From Durusdinium trenchii (Eukaryota; Sar; Dinophyceae; Suessiales; Symbiodiniaceae): DNA of 64,000 nt. Positions 33,157 to 44,550 of the stretch are shown one piece after another (position 1 is the first letter of the stretch; every line of letters begins with the position of its first letter). The stretch lies in contig CAXAMN010003002.1 of NCBI GenBank assembly GCA_963970005.1, forward strand, positions 1,312,416 to 1,376,415. Reading direction: 5' to 3'. A model generated the notes under the pieces. The model was not told the origin of the DNA, ran no database searches, and saw only the letters and a program-made list of their open reading frames with translations. The translations under genes and the position numbers were made by a program.

Positions 33157-34434
33157 CTTGCCTCACAAGCCCTGCACCCTCTCTCCATCGACATTCCCCG
33201 GGTCTTAACATGAAATCTGCCACACTCCCTGCAAGAATCCGGGAAGTATATAAAGCAACCCTGCTTTCAACGGCAGCTGTTCCACTTCAACGTTCCAAAA
33301 AGGATAAATAGTATGTCTAGGCTTCCACATAAGGCTGCCTAGATGCTCCAGCAGGTTGAGTCGAAGATCTGTCTCACGCAATGCCAAGCCTCAGCTCCCC
33401 GAAAGAAAAAATGCGGTCTGGGCATTTTCGCCAACAAAGGGTATGCACCTTCCCCGGTGCTTGAGAGTGGCCCGTTCGTGCTCAAACCCGGTCCATCAGT
33501 TCTTTGGATTGCCCTGGCCAGAATGAAAGACCCTGAAAAAAACAAAAAGGACTGCGTGAACAGCCTCATCGTTGCAAGTCAGCTTCCCCCACTTTGGGAA
33601 ATCAAGTTCCTCGAAAGATCATGTCTCATGCACTGTAGGTCCAATGGGTGCGACGATATTATCAGCAAAGGGCCCAAACCTTGCTGGTTTCGCATGATGT
33701 TGGAGTCTCCTTGGAGCAGCCAGTCCTTCGGCCAACATACAAATACTTCAAGCGTCTATGATCTGAATGACCTCAAGCCAGGGTATCACTAGGCCATCTA
33801 TGGCCATCCACTGTACACTCATCACGCCAGCTCCAGGGGGCCTTTTTCGGTTTAGTTGACGGAGGGTGCGACAGATCTTTGGGCGCGTGAGACGTCACTC
33901 TGGCAGGGGCGTTCATCCACCATCCGCGGTCTGCGATCCGCAGCTGCGCGTCAGGTGGAGGTCCCGGAGCCTTTGGATTTCACGAAGACGCCCATCACAC
34001 CTGGGTCATTTTTCGTCAAATTGGGCGTCAGGTGTGTCACTGGAGGTCGCCTGGAGCGTTCGTCTTTGATCAGTTCCTAATTGGTGGTTTCAATATGTTT
34101 CAATACCCGGCGACTTGGAGGAAGTTGGGTCTACTTGGGTGCCGAGAGCAAAGCTGGTTAAACAGCCATTGACAATTCTAGATTCTAGGCATGCTGCATG
34201 TGTGAAACCTGACCCTTCTGGGCTTTGTGCAACATGATGTAGCTAGCAGCTATGGGCAGGCTGCTGTCCCAAGGTCGAGTCCAAGTAAGTGTTCATATAT
34301 AGAAAGGTTTTCCACCGAAATGATTGCATGTTGATGCTGGCAACTCCTGGATATGGCCTTAAACCAACAATGTAAAAGAACAAACTCTTTTTCAGGGATC
34401 CGCTCCCCCATACTCCTCTCCACCTTTGCAGCTC
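33157..34434. other. Intergenic stretch downstream of the RRM gene
   Basis: 1.3 kb. The only coding-like part is 33856-34080, where both strands stay open (plus: VEVPEPLDFTKTPITPGSFF). I cannot decide on a gene. Confidence 0.4.
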
Positions 34435-34606
34435 TCAGCCACTGCCATCCGGAAGTGGATTGCCACAAATCGTCTGGATCGCCAAAAGGGCTTCCTCGGC
34501 CACGCCGAACTTCACATAGGCCGAGCCAGTGCAGCCGCCATACTCGTCTTTCGACACTTTGATGCTCTGAACCGCACCGAAGGGAGCAAACACATAATAC
34601 AAATAC
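34435..34606 (-). CDS. RRM gene last exon
   Basis: YLYYVFAPFGAVQSIKVSKD, EYGGCTGSAYVKFGVAEEAL, ending GNPLPDGSG and a TGA at 34435-34437. Acceptor CCCAG|G. Confidence 0.85.
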
Positions 34607-37600
34607 CTGGGGCGAGCTTGAAGTCGACAAACCCACATCCAATGCACTTATTGTGCGACTGGAGGATGCTCTGACGGGATCTGACGGGGGGATAATATTT
34701 TTGAACCACTGATCAAACTGGTGAGGTCATGTCATGGAAATGGACGGTTTCCGACGGTTACCGTTGGGATGCAACGTTGAACAAACCAACCATGTCATCA
34801 TGGCCCCAATCAGTTTCAGCACTTTCCCAAGAAGAAAACGAAGAACAACAACAACAACAACAACAGTAAACTGTTTGGGGAACCAGTGGCAATGCAAACT
34901 CCATTGAACGAACCTTGGATGCCATGACCGTGCACGCCGTCCCTGACAGAATCAAAATCTGAAGCCTGTCACAAGAGCTCAGTATTGACAAATTATTTCC
35001 CCTACTTGGGAGGGGCCAACGTCCAAGTAACAGCCGCTCTTCCAATTACATTTCATTCTGGATCAAGATCTTTTCACGACCCCACTTGAAGCATCATAAG
35101 CATGTTGAAGCCCCAAAAAACGACAAAACACACACACACACCAAACATGCACCGGACCGGATGCATACCCATCCCCCATATCCATCCCGACACGACGAAG
35201 GTGCAGCTCATCGATCTCGGGAGCCAAACCTTTCACTAACAAATAGGTCGGGTCTGGGAGATCCTCCTCGGAGGGCATGGACTTAAAGCCCTTGACGCCG
35301 GCGATGGTGTCCTGGGAATGGAAAATGGGAAGAGGTGACGAAGAGATGGGAACAGGTGATGCAAAGCTCGGGATCGTCTGAGATCATCTCATCATGACAA
35401 AAATAGTACAAATCTACCTAAAAGCGGAAGGTGGTCACTTACAGTAATGTCACTTCTCCATGTATCTCCGATAAAACCCGAAAGTGTGCGTCTCGCATGG
35501 GCCGAACCAAGCTGATCCCACAGCGGTCGAGTGCGGTCAAGAACCCCCTGCCACACATACGCGCACACACAAAGTATACAAAGTTCAAGGACCTTCGTTC
35601 AAAGGCACTTGGGGACGAAGTGAGTCCAAAGGCATCACAATTGGTGAAAACTCTACGCATGTCCATCAGTGGCAATGCCGAATGCCCCTTCCTTGCTTTC
35701 TGTACAATCTGGCAAGTGTATCTGCAGTGTGAGACTCCTTTTCACCCTTTTGGAACTCCTGTGGCAGTGGTGTGGACCCAGAACAACTAAAGTCGAACCA
35801 CTGAAACTGAGACGGGTCATCGGACCAAACCCAACGACATCAAAGTTGTTCAACATGGTCCACATTTGATTGCACTTGTGCTTTCTCAAAAATCTTCAGC
35901 CAAATCTCATGGACCACGAAGGACCACGAGTTTTGCAGAAAAAAACGACATCTCGCACCCCAGCCCCATTGGATATCGCTCGAAGCTTCGAATGTGTTTC
36001 AACACCAAAAGGAAAATTCTATAAACTACACAAAGGATTTCCCATACTATTTCCCATATATATAATCCTTCCTGCACCGATGCCGTATCCAAGCGACGCT
36101 GACGGCTTTCTGAAACTCTGGAGTGGCAGGACTTGAAGACTCCTTAGCATATCCCCCTCCCTCTCTTACAATGAAACCAAGCGTTCCCTATCCCAACTGC
36201 TGGTAGGTACATATGACTGACATTTGCTGCTATACCATCTATATCTATATCATGTACATGCACATATATATATGTATACCTAGGCCTAGGCCATACCGGC
36301 AACTTTGGAACGTCTGGCCATAGTGTCATCTTCTAGGCCCTGCCTCCCAAAAAGGCAGGGCACAGCAAGAAGACAAAGCACTCCTGCCATGCCTCCCCCC
36401 TGCCTCCCCCATAATACCAAGCACTCCTGGTCAATCCAGGACTCCTTGTCGCCAAAAGGGGCGTTGGGATTGGCCAACAAATGTCCTTGGCCATCGCGTC
36501 GATGTCTCCCGATGTCCTATGACCACCCTACGGTGCCCGGTGCCCTCGGCTCTTGTTTAAAACATCATGAGTTGTTGGTACTTTGTGTCGTTCCTTCACC
36601 AACTTAGCGTCTTTGTTCATAACTCTGTGTGTGTGTGTGTCGAGCTGAGTGTGACTCCTCCTGACTTGTCTTTCTGTCAGGCGCGGAGGTCAGGTGCAGC
36701 AGCTGTCGTTTAGGACGCCTGGGGCAATGCTGAGCTCCAGAGTAGGCACCCTGAGGGTTGATTTGATTGAAAGCGAAGACATCTCCTCTCCAGGTCTCGA
36801 CCTGGAGTCCACAGCCATGCGCCGCCCCTAGGCGGCGCTTGGTGGACGAAGTGGTTTGGTGGTCCACTCGTGCGACGAGTGGCGCCGGCGCCGCGCTACG
36901 CTTTCTCTGACGCCCAAAGGGAGCTTTGTGTCTGGACATGGGCACCGGTTTGGGTGAGGAAAGACGACTACTTCAGGCCTTCAGAATGCTTAGACCCCCT
37001 CAGAACCCTGGGCTCAAATCCCCAAGACTGTTTATGGCCAATCCTTATTATATAAATCATCACTTTGGATTTAAGCCAGGTGTCTTTACAGGGCATGGTT
37101 GGGCCCATTCAAGGCAACCTTCACAACCCGACAGTGGATCAAAGCAATCCGAAAAATCAATACCCCATAACATTTACATTTACATAGCTGCTTCTCTGGG
37201 GTGACAAAAAGTCGGCAACACATGAACTGATCAGAAAAATCTTGCGAATCAGGCATCTAAGTGGTGCACCACTGGCAGGCATGAAGGTCACATCCTTGGA
37301 GTGGCAACACTGATGTCTACCAAACCTTGTCGACTGAGGTGCCAATGAGTCGACAAGACTATCAACAATTAATTGCATAAATAACTTTGCGCGTGCACTC
37401 GCACAGAATGGAATCATCCAAAAGAGCCCTGGGACGTCTATGCAATTGATCCCTGCTCTAGAAAAGGGCTCTGCCACCTGAAAAGGAATCTGCTGAGCAC
37501 TTTCAAGAAGCCACTGGAGTCTCCAGCGTGTGAGGGATGTTCCCATCCAGCTTGTGAACGATCCATTCCGCCTGCTCTGTCGTGGCCATCTTTACCTTCA

Positions 37601-40043
37601 CAGCAGCGCCAGTGTGCTTGTGCTGGGGCTTCAGTCCGGTGTCCCACCAGCTTTTGAGGACAAAACAGGCACTCAAAGTTTGCTACAGAAACTAAGCCAC
37701 TAAAGCCAGTGAGAAGCCTTCGTAGGAATCCAGGATTTTCACTTGATTCACTTGCCCATACGCCGAGAAAGCCTTCTTCACGCCTTCCTGACTGGCCGAT
37801 CTGGTTCGTTGAGGTTGACTGCGACTAGTTTACGACCACTACTCCCTGAACGATTTGAATATCGTTCTCAGGGAAACCTCAGGCATATAACCCGTCTTAG
37901 AGCCTTCATATAATATATATATATAGTTATGTATATTTATTAGTCTATATTAGTATGATATTAGCGTAGGGGGGTGTTCTGAATACTCTGCCCCAGCCAC
38001 TGCAAAGTGAAAAACAATGAACATGACCAAAAGTCCTCGGTCACCGTGGCCGACAGGCCTGCGTTGCGGGCTGAAAACACGACATGGGGCACCGGCGGCC
38101 CCACACGAACTCATCCGAAGCAGTAGTCTCTAGAGTAAACAAAGTGAAAGTACCAAATGGATCCAAATTGCCAAACAATACGTATATAATATGTTTTATG
38201 CGAGAGTTCAGGTTCTACGGCCAAGCCAAACATAAAGAGTGTCTTGGATGCTTGGATGTGGGGCAATCAAAAAAGAAAAGAGCAATACCCTGACCTTCAT
38301 CCTCACATGTTTCTTGGTGTATCTGCAGGGTGATGATTGTACAATCCTGCAAAGCTGTTTTGTAATAACCCTGGTCCTTCCGATCCTTCGCGCTCTTAGC
38401 GTCTGCACGAAAAACACTAAGACTGATATCAACCGGTCCTCAGGACGCCTCTCCACTCAATAGACCCACTCTCCCCAACGCAACGCCGGGAGTGTTGGAA
38501 TGCCTTTGATGATGATCGTCTCATTCGGTGGACATCCTTCCAGGCCGCCAAGGGCCATGCCCATGCTCCCGCCGGGAGGTGGCCCTTTGCCAGAGCCCTT
38601 GCTGTTGCTGTTGGCCAGCCTCACCTGGGCACCCAGCAGCACACAACTCCAAGCTACCAAGAAGGCACAAAAAGAGGGATTACGTATATATATATATATA
38701 TATCATTTGTATGTCTTTCTCTTCTCAGGGTACATTCATTCATCTATTTCCCCTTTGGCTTACTCACATCACACAAGATATCACAAGAAAAAAACTAACT
38801 CTACCCCGCTTTACATGGGAAATCATTGGAAGGAGGCCGCAAAGCTCAAGCAGTCAGGTCAAAGCCTCGAATCTGTGAAGCCGAGTATCCAGTGATGAAA
38901 ATCGTGCCTTCTTTCCCCCACCCTCCGTGACCCCAAGAACGCCCAACACCAAGACCGACACCGAGACCGCCGAAAAGATTCTCCCAGTGGCGGTCAACGT
39001 GCAGGGGCCGAACTGCATGTTGTTGGTGGTCTGGATGGCTTGCTGCGCCTCGTCCGGCGCGGTAAAGTTCACGAAGCCGTACCTGGATGGGCGCAGCACG
39101 GAAGAGGTCGGTGGGAAGGCGAAAGAGGGTGGGGAGGGAAGCTGAAGAACATGCACCTGCTGCAGGTACAATTACTATATATATATATATATAGCTACTA
39201 ATCTGCACAAAGAGATGGCCCATAAGAAATCCGACTCAATGGTCTGGCAGATTTCCGGGCAAAATTGTGGGCTTTGGCTTTAAGAGCAACAATGGAGACC
39301 TGTGGGCTTGGATGGCACCCTCTGTTGTAGCCATAACCACAATAGGACATGAAGAATAAGACATGTCCCGCGCGCTTTGGCATACTGCGGCTAAAGCTTA
39401 ACACGCCCCGCCCCGCCTGGTGCCATTCTTGGACTGCTCGGACAGCTTTGTGGATGTAACCTTGGACTGGCTGCGAAGGAGACGCTATCAATTTTCTGCT
39501 TCTACTACTCTCCCTGGAACAGTCATGGAAGTGGAAAACCACCTGTTTGTAGAGGAAAGTGATCCAAGGGCCCTTTTCCACTTCCATTGTTTTTTCCGGA
39601 GTGTCAACGTCCGTAGGCTGCAGGACTTTGGGAGACGTGATGCGCTAGTGCTACATAGTGCTACCATCCACGAACATCCTGCAATCTTGTGACACTAATG
39701 TTCTCTAATGTTGACCATCCACCAGGAAAGGTGCAAAGTGTTTAATTACACAAAACTACATCACAATCAAGTGCCGAATCTTTATCTGTGCAACAGTGCC
39801 ATACTGGGCGAAGAAGTCCCTGAACTCCTGCTCTGTGCACGCTTCCGGAATTCCGGCCACGTAGACGTTGCAAGCTGCTGGGAAGTTGCCACCCCCACCA
39901 CCAGGGCCCCACCCGCCCCACCCGCCACCCTTGCCCCACCCCATGGGGCCCCCCATGGGCCCCCCCATAGGGCCTCCCATAGGGCCCATGGGGCCGCCCA
40001 TAGGGCCGCCCATGGGGCCCATTCCCTCGCCGGGATAAGCCAT
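34435..40043 (-). CDS. RNA-binding protein with three RRM domains, Gly/Met-rich N-terminus, span
   Basis: At least seven exons on the minus strand. Starts MAYPGEGMGPMGGPM with repeated GGPMGGPM, then Trp/Gly-rich. RRM1: CNVYVAGIPEACTEQEFRDF, YGFVNFTAPDEAQQAI. RRM2: ETIIIKGIP, EGVKKAFSAYGQVNQVKIL, AVKVKMATTEQAEWIVHKLD. RRM3: TYLLVKGLAPEIDELHL, YYVFAPFGAVQSIKVSKDEY, GSAYVKFGVAEEALLAIQTI, ending PLPDGSG stop. RNP1 in RRM1 is degenerate (RYGFVNF). The layout resembles ELAV/CELF-type proteins acting on mRNA; the exact orthologue is unclear. Between exons 5 and 6 (35312-37514) one or more exons are probably missed. Confidence 0.85.
35203..35311 (-). CDS. RRM gene exon 6
   Basis: DTIAGVKGFKSMPSEEDLPD then PTYLLVKGLAPEIDELHLR, start of RRM3. 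Acceptor CCCAG|G. The donor is not clear. Confidence 0.8.
35312..37514 (-). other. RRM gene long intron region
   Basis: 2.2 kb with no certain exon. Contains the hairpin cluster (36788-36892), a (GT)n tract near 36632, and minus-strand open segments at about 35440-35560 and 36660-36940 that could hide exons linking RRM2 and RRM3. Confidence 0.5.
36788..36892. repeat. Cluster of four perfect GC-rich hairpins/palindromes
   Basis: 36788-36807 (9-bp stem CTCCAGGTC, 2-base loop), 36819-36838 (8-bp stem GCGCCGCC, loop CCTA), 36864-36882 (8-bp stem CCACTCGT, loop GCG), 36881-36892 (GGCGCCGGCGCC). It lies in an intron of the RRM gene or an unrecognised exon. Confidence 0.85.
37515..37612 (-). CDS. 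RRM gene exon 5
   Basis: HKHTGAAVKVKMATTEQAEW then IVHKLDGNIPHTLETP, end of RRM2. The left edge is uncertain by about 10 bases. Confidence 0.75.
37722..37787 (-). CDS. RRM gene exon 4
   Basis: EGVKKAFSAYGQVNQVKILD then SY, helix 1 and strand 2 of RRM2. Acceptor GTCAG|G; GA donor fits phase. Confidence 0.75.
38487..38624 (-). CDS. RRM gene exon 3
   Basis: VRLANSNSKGSGKGPPPGGS linker, then ETIIIKGIPTLP, first strand of RRM2. Acceptor CCAG|G, GC donor fits phase. Confidence 0.8.
38992..39082 (-). CDS. RRM gene exon 2
   Basis: RYGFVNFTAPDEAQQAIQTT then NNMQFGPCTLT, second half of RRM1. Acceptor CCAG|G, donor GC. Confidence 0.85.
39775..40043 (-). CDS. RRM gene exon 1
   Basis: Gly/Met/Trp-rich head and first half of RRM1 up to FAQYGTVAQIKI. 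GC donor; leftover CG joins exon 2 as RYGFVNF. Confidence 0.85.
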
Positions 40044-43000
40044 GGCGGATGAATTTGATCCTCAGAAACGCCTGCAAAATCCCATTCTTATGCTTCTGAC
40101 CTATGACCCCGCCCGATCGAGGCCTCCCGTTTTTGGACCGTTTCAATTCCAATTGACTAAAAAGGAACGCAGTGCCACAACGACACGGCTCTTGGGGTAG
40201 GAAACTCTCCGCCTAAGCCCTGAAGCTCATGTGCTCAAGAGCACTTGGATCATTGCAGTCCCACGACTACACTCTAGGGTCTAGTCACTCAAACAAATGC
40301 AGGACACACACCAAAATGCTGCTCACTCCCCGAAGAAGATCTTGTTTGCATTGCTCCAGACCTCCGCACACATATTTGTTCAGTGGTCCAAAACGTCTGT
40401 ACCCGAAAAGTGCTCTAAGTGCTCACTCTAAGTGCTCACTACGTCTTGCAGCTATAGGACATTCTAGGAGCCCGCGTTGGTTCTCCAATCTCCACCCGAA
40501 CTCTATGCTCACTCTGGGCGCCCCCGGACGCCGGGCGCGGACAATCCTTCGGCTGATGAGCTTGGAGGCCTGGAGTGTTCCTGCAGCGGCATGATGATGT
40601 GAGGAGCGTGGTTTGAACCCAAAACAGCGTCCATGGGATGCACCGACTGACCCCAACCCCCCAAGGACTGATGTGGGTTTGGGGGCGAACTTTTGTCGCG
40701 GCCGAAGTGAAACAGCTCCACTTGGCACAGCTAATGTCAGTGTAAAACCTTGGGCCACACAGTAACCAGTCATTGCTCTCTTGTTTTTGTTGCTTTGAGC
40801 CACGCATGGCCATGCATAGTCTGAATCACTGAATCATGATGTTGCATGTTCAAACGGATGGACCATTGATGTGAAGGTCTTGGTACCCTCCAACATGATC
40901 AAACATGCTGGATGCCCACCGGCTCAAACAAGCTGAACCTACAACACTTGGTTGAGCCCACCAATATAAACACACAAATAAGACAAATACATACCAATTA
41001 TGTATACATACATATATAATGGCATAATGGGTGTGTGTTTTGATAGGGGGACTTCCCAACCAATGGGTCGGGTAGACTGATCTATTTTGCTTCTTCCAGG
41101 CTTTGGGAGTCCCCCTAGTTCAATACACACCCATATATGTTGTGTTCACGCCTTTTACAATATGTGTTTCCTTCATTTGCATCCACGGCACCCAAACAGC
41201 TCAACAAGCAAAAAAGCGCTGGAACCTCGCTTTTCGCTGCGAGAGTGCGATGAGCCGACCCTTTTGGCGTGTAAACTGACCCAAGGCGTGCACATCATGA
41301 AGAAGAGATTCCTTTCAGTTTGTATTAGATTCTACATATTTGTGCTTGAGCTGATGGCGGGAACGAAGTGGTGAATGGCCATGAAACAGAACCACAAGCT
41401 GCCCGATCCATTCCACAAACATGACAGTATAATACACAAACATGTCCATGAGTCCGCTGAACGCGCGATAACATGCAGGCGACGCATGAGCCTGGAGCCG
41501 AATAGTTTGAAAGGCAATCGTGTCCGTGCTAAAAGTTCTGGTCTAGAGTCTCTAGCACCAAATTATGTACATTACACAGTGATCTCCGACCAATTCAAAA
41601 AAGTGTGGTCTTCCAGGCGCCGCTTGTCATGTAAACCGTGTTAACGCCCCTTCCAGGTTCTTCATATCTTGCATTGTTGGTACCTTCTTGCCATGAAATC
41701 TGGGCAGCCGATTAAAGGGGCACGACACATGAATGAAACGATGTATATATAATATATATATATATATTGACGTTTGTCAAAGGACATATATTTTAGTTTT
41801 GTTATGTTTTGTCTTTTTCCTGTGGCAACGGCGTTCTATGGGTGAGTTTGTTCTCGTCGATGGATTCAGGACAGAACCTTCCCTTTCTCAGCCACTGCTG
41901 TATGGGAATAAGCCCCTTAGTCACTCTGCAAGCTGCTCACTCAACTCAGCTATCAACAATGTCAACCCAGTTAGGCATCTTACTGAGGCACATCACACGA
42001 GCGCTAACAGTTTCACCATGTTTCACCAGAAACAATGGTACCGTCAGGGTCTCCAAAATCGACGCAACAAGAACCCTCTCATCTTCTCGATCCGGTTTGT
42101 GCCTACTATGATGTGGGTTGAGAGGTTGTTGCCCACTATAGGTGTTGTTTCATGTCGTCTTGTCCAAATGCCAAAAAGTTCGGAACAAGTGGCCACGCCC
42201 AGCATGGTGATCAGGAGGATCGGAAGCACGATCACCTCGGGAGTGGAGTTCGGAAGCTCCGTCCGATCCAAAGAGCACCACGTTCCATGGTCATTTGACC
42301 TGTACATGCAAGATGGCATTCCTCCATAGTAGACTTGTTAGAAATGGTCCAATGGTCAAAGGGACTTTTCTCTACAACCTGCCTGTGGTGGCCAACCCAC
42401 GCTCCGACAAAAACGGGAGAACTCTTTTCCGGGCTGAGCTGAGGAAAGCACCAGCACGAAAGCGTGTGGCATCAATATGGAGAACATTTGATGCGGCCGT
42501 TCCTAGGAACGGGGGTGACCACGAGCTTTGAGTGACCATGAACGGAAAACTGCAATAGTTCAATTCCATCAGAGAGGATCCAATAGTAACAAAGCCCACC
42601 TTCCACAACACACTATCTACTAACACCATAGTAGCAAGTCCAACTCCTTTTAGAACCACTAACAGTCACAAACATGTCAAGCAAAAGCTGAGCATCTGCG
42701 TCTATGGACATGAGGTTGCTAGGGCTTTGCAAGCTGGTGATCATGTCCGCTGGCATCTTTTGGCAGTGGTTGTACACAATCCTGGGCAAGCGATGCAACA
42801 TAACAGGCCCCATCCACGTCTGCTCGGAGCTTCAATCAAGTGGGACTGTGGGACTAATTACCTACCAACAGGTGTGCAATGGTGTCCATTCTGTATACTT
42901 ACTCAGTCCAGCAGGCTCTACTGTAGGCTCCATGACACTCACGTTCTGCTACTCTCTTCACCGCACTCAGCGACCAATAAGCCTAGAAACGCCATGCGCA

Positions 43001-44427
43001 TGGGCTTCCTACCAAACTGTCAGCTCATTGCATCACAGAGCGTGAATGGGTTGAACACAGCGTTTGCCTGCAAACGGCCAAGTCTGTACAAAAAGGGTGT
43101 CCATGCCCATACCTGCTCAATGGAATCACATTGCTGACTCCTGCTAAGGATTGCTAAGGCACGTCTGGATAGCAACACGCATCCGAAGGCCAGCCACGTG
43201 TCCCTGCGTGCCGTTTTTCGCGTCCGTTTTTCCGGTCTCGCCGAAGATCTGTTGGCCAATTTCACCTCATCGATCTTTTTTGTGTGTGTCTTGATGTGTT
43301 TAAACATGCTTAAACATGTTTAAACAAACCATTGCAGCACAGTAGATGTCAAACATTCTATGAATATCTATGAATAGATATATATGTGAATAGCATTGAA
43401 TAGCGCATGTGAATAGCACATATGCAAATGAGATCACCCGAGATCACATGGCTTTACCTTGTAAACAATCAAGCTGACACTCTCTTCAATCACTGCAGTG
43501 CCAGCGCACTAGGTTTCAAGTGACAGCAAGTGCAAGCACTGACAGTTTGAATCAGTCTGAACGAGGGATCCAAATCTGCCAACCGTGAAAAAATCTGCCG
43601 ACATGAACGTGCCTGTTGATACCATGACATGAACAGCCCCTGGACTGCTGAATCAACTCACCCTAGCCCTTGGAATCCCTCTTCAAATAGACTTGACCTC
43701 CTGGAAACCCGAAGGCTTTTGGCACGGCTTCACGGCCTGAAACTTGGAATAGCCAACGCCAAAGGAGATGAGGACCTCGGTCACTCCCGTCAAAGGAACA
43801 TGACAAACTCGAAAGGAACACCGGCTTTTTCGCCGCTTCCATCTTGATTTGTGCACAGCTCTGTGACTAGGACAGAGCTCGGCTGTCCGATGACTAAAAA
43901 CATGCCAAACTTCCAGGAAGCAAAATAAGCAAGCCATTTAACATTGATCAGATTTGGTCAATCATGCCATTCACTATGCGCGTCATGCGATTCCAAGGTA
44001 TATGTAAATCTTTCCTGTACTTAATGCTTGGATGTTTGTAAATAATGAAAACACAAATCAATTTGTGAAGGAGATGCACTACAAAACTTCACCATCCAAT
44101 GATCCTCCGGTACACCGCGCAGTTGGATCTCATTTTTCCGTGCCAAAACAGCTCGGCTCTGACTCGCTCTGCCGCTCTGCCTCACCAGCTTTGCCCTGCA
44201 GGGGCGCTCCAATCATCATCGCCTGCGTGACCATGGGACGCTCACACTGAGAAGAGGCCCAGAAGTGCCAAATCAGGCAAACGGACTCTTTGGCGTCTAC
44301 TCCAGCAACTCACATTTAGTGCAATTGGACGTTGTTGAGTAGAAAGTAGAAACGATATGAAAGGATCACTTGTTCTTGGAATGTTGTGTCTTTCCAGAAC
44401 AGCTGCTGTTGTTGCTGGTTGTTTCAC
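40044..44427 (-). other. 4.4-kb stretch between RPSA and the RRM gene, possible unidentified gene
   Basis: No gene is resolved. Exon-like minus-strand segments: 42173-42239 (VIVLPILLITMLGVATCS, membrane-like); about 43683-43860 (FRVCHVPLTGVTEVLISF); about 44165-44235 (PMVTQAMMIGAPLQGKAGEA); and 43140-43250, where all three minus frames and one plus frame stay open. None matches a family I know. Confidence 0.35.
42173..42239 (-). CDS. Possible exon with a transmembrane segment
   Basis: VIVLPILLITMLGVATCSELFG follows an AG|G acceptor. Strongly hydrophobic, likely one membrane span. No family recognised. Confidence 0.35.
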
Positions 44428-44550
44428 CCTGCCTCCAGCTGCTGCAGGAGCATCCCAGGATGCATCCCCAGCACCGTGGGTCATGTCGTCCCAGTTGCCA
44501 CCACTGCCAGCGCCCTCCCAGCTGGTGGGGGCCGCCGGCGCCCATTGGTC
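44428..44550 (-). CDS. RPSA: RPSA exon 11, Trp-rich tail (end uncertain)
   Basis: Encodes [20 protein letters not shown] then [20 protein letters not shown], like the Trp/Ala/Pro-rich C-terminus of uS2. Acceptor CACAG|G. The open frame continues to about 44242, so either a GT donor at 44427 or a longer tail is possible. Confidence 0.6.
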
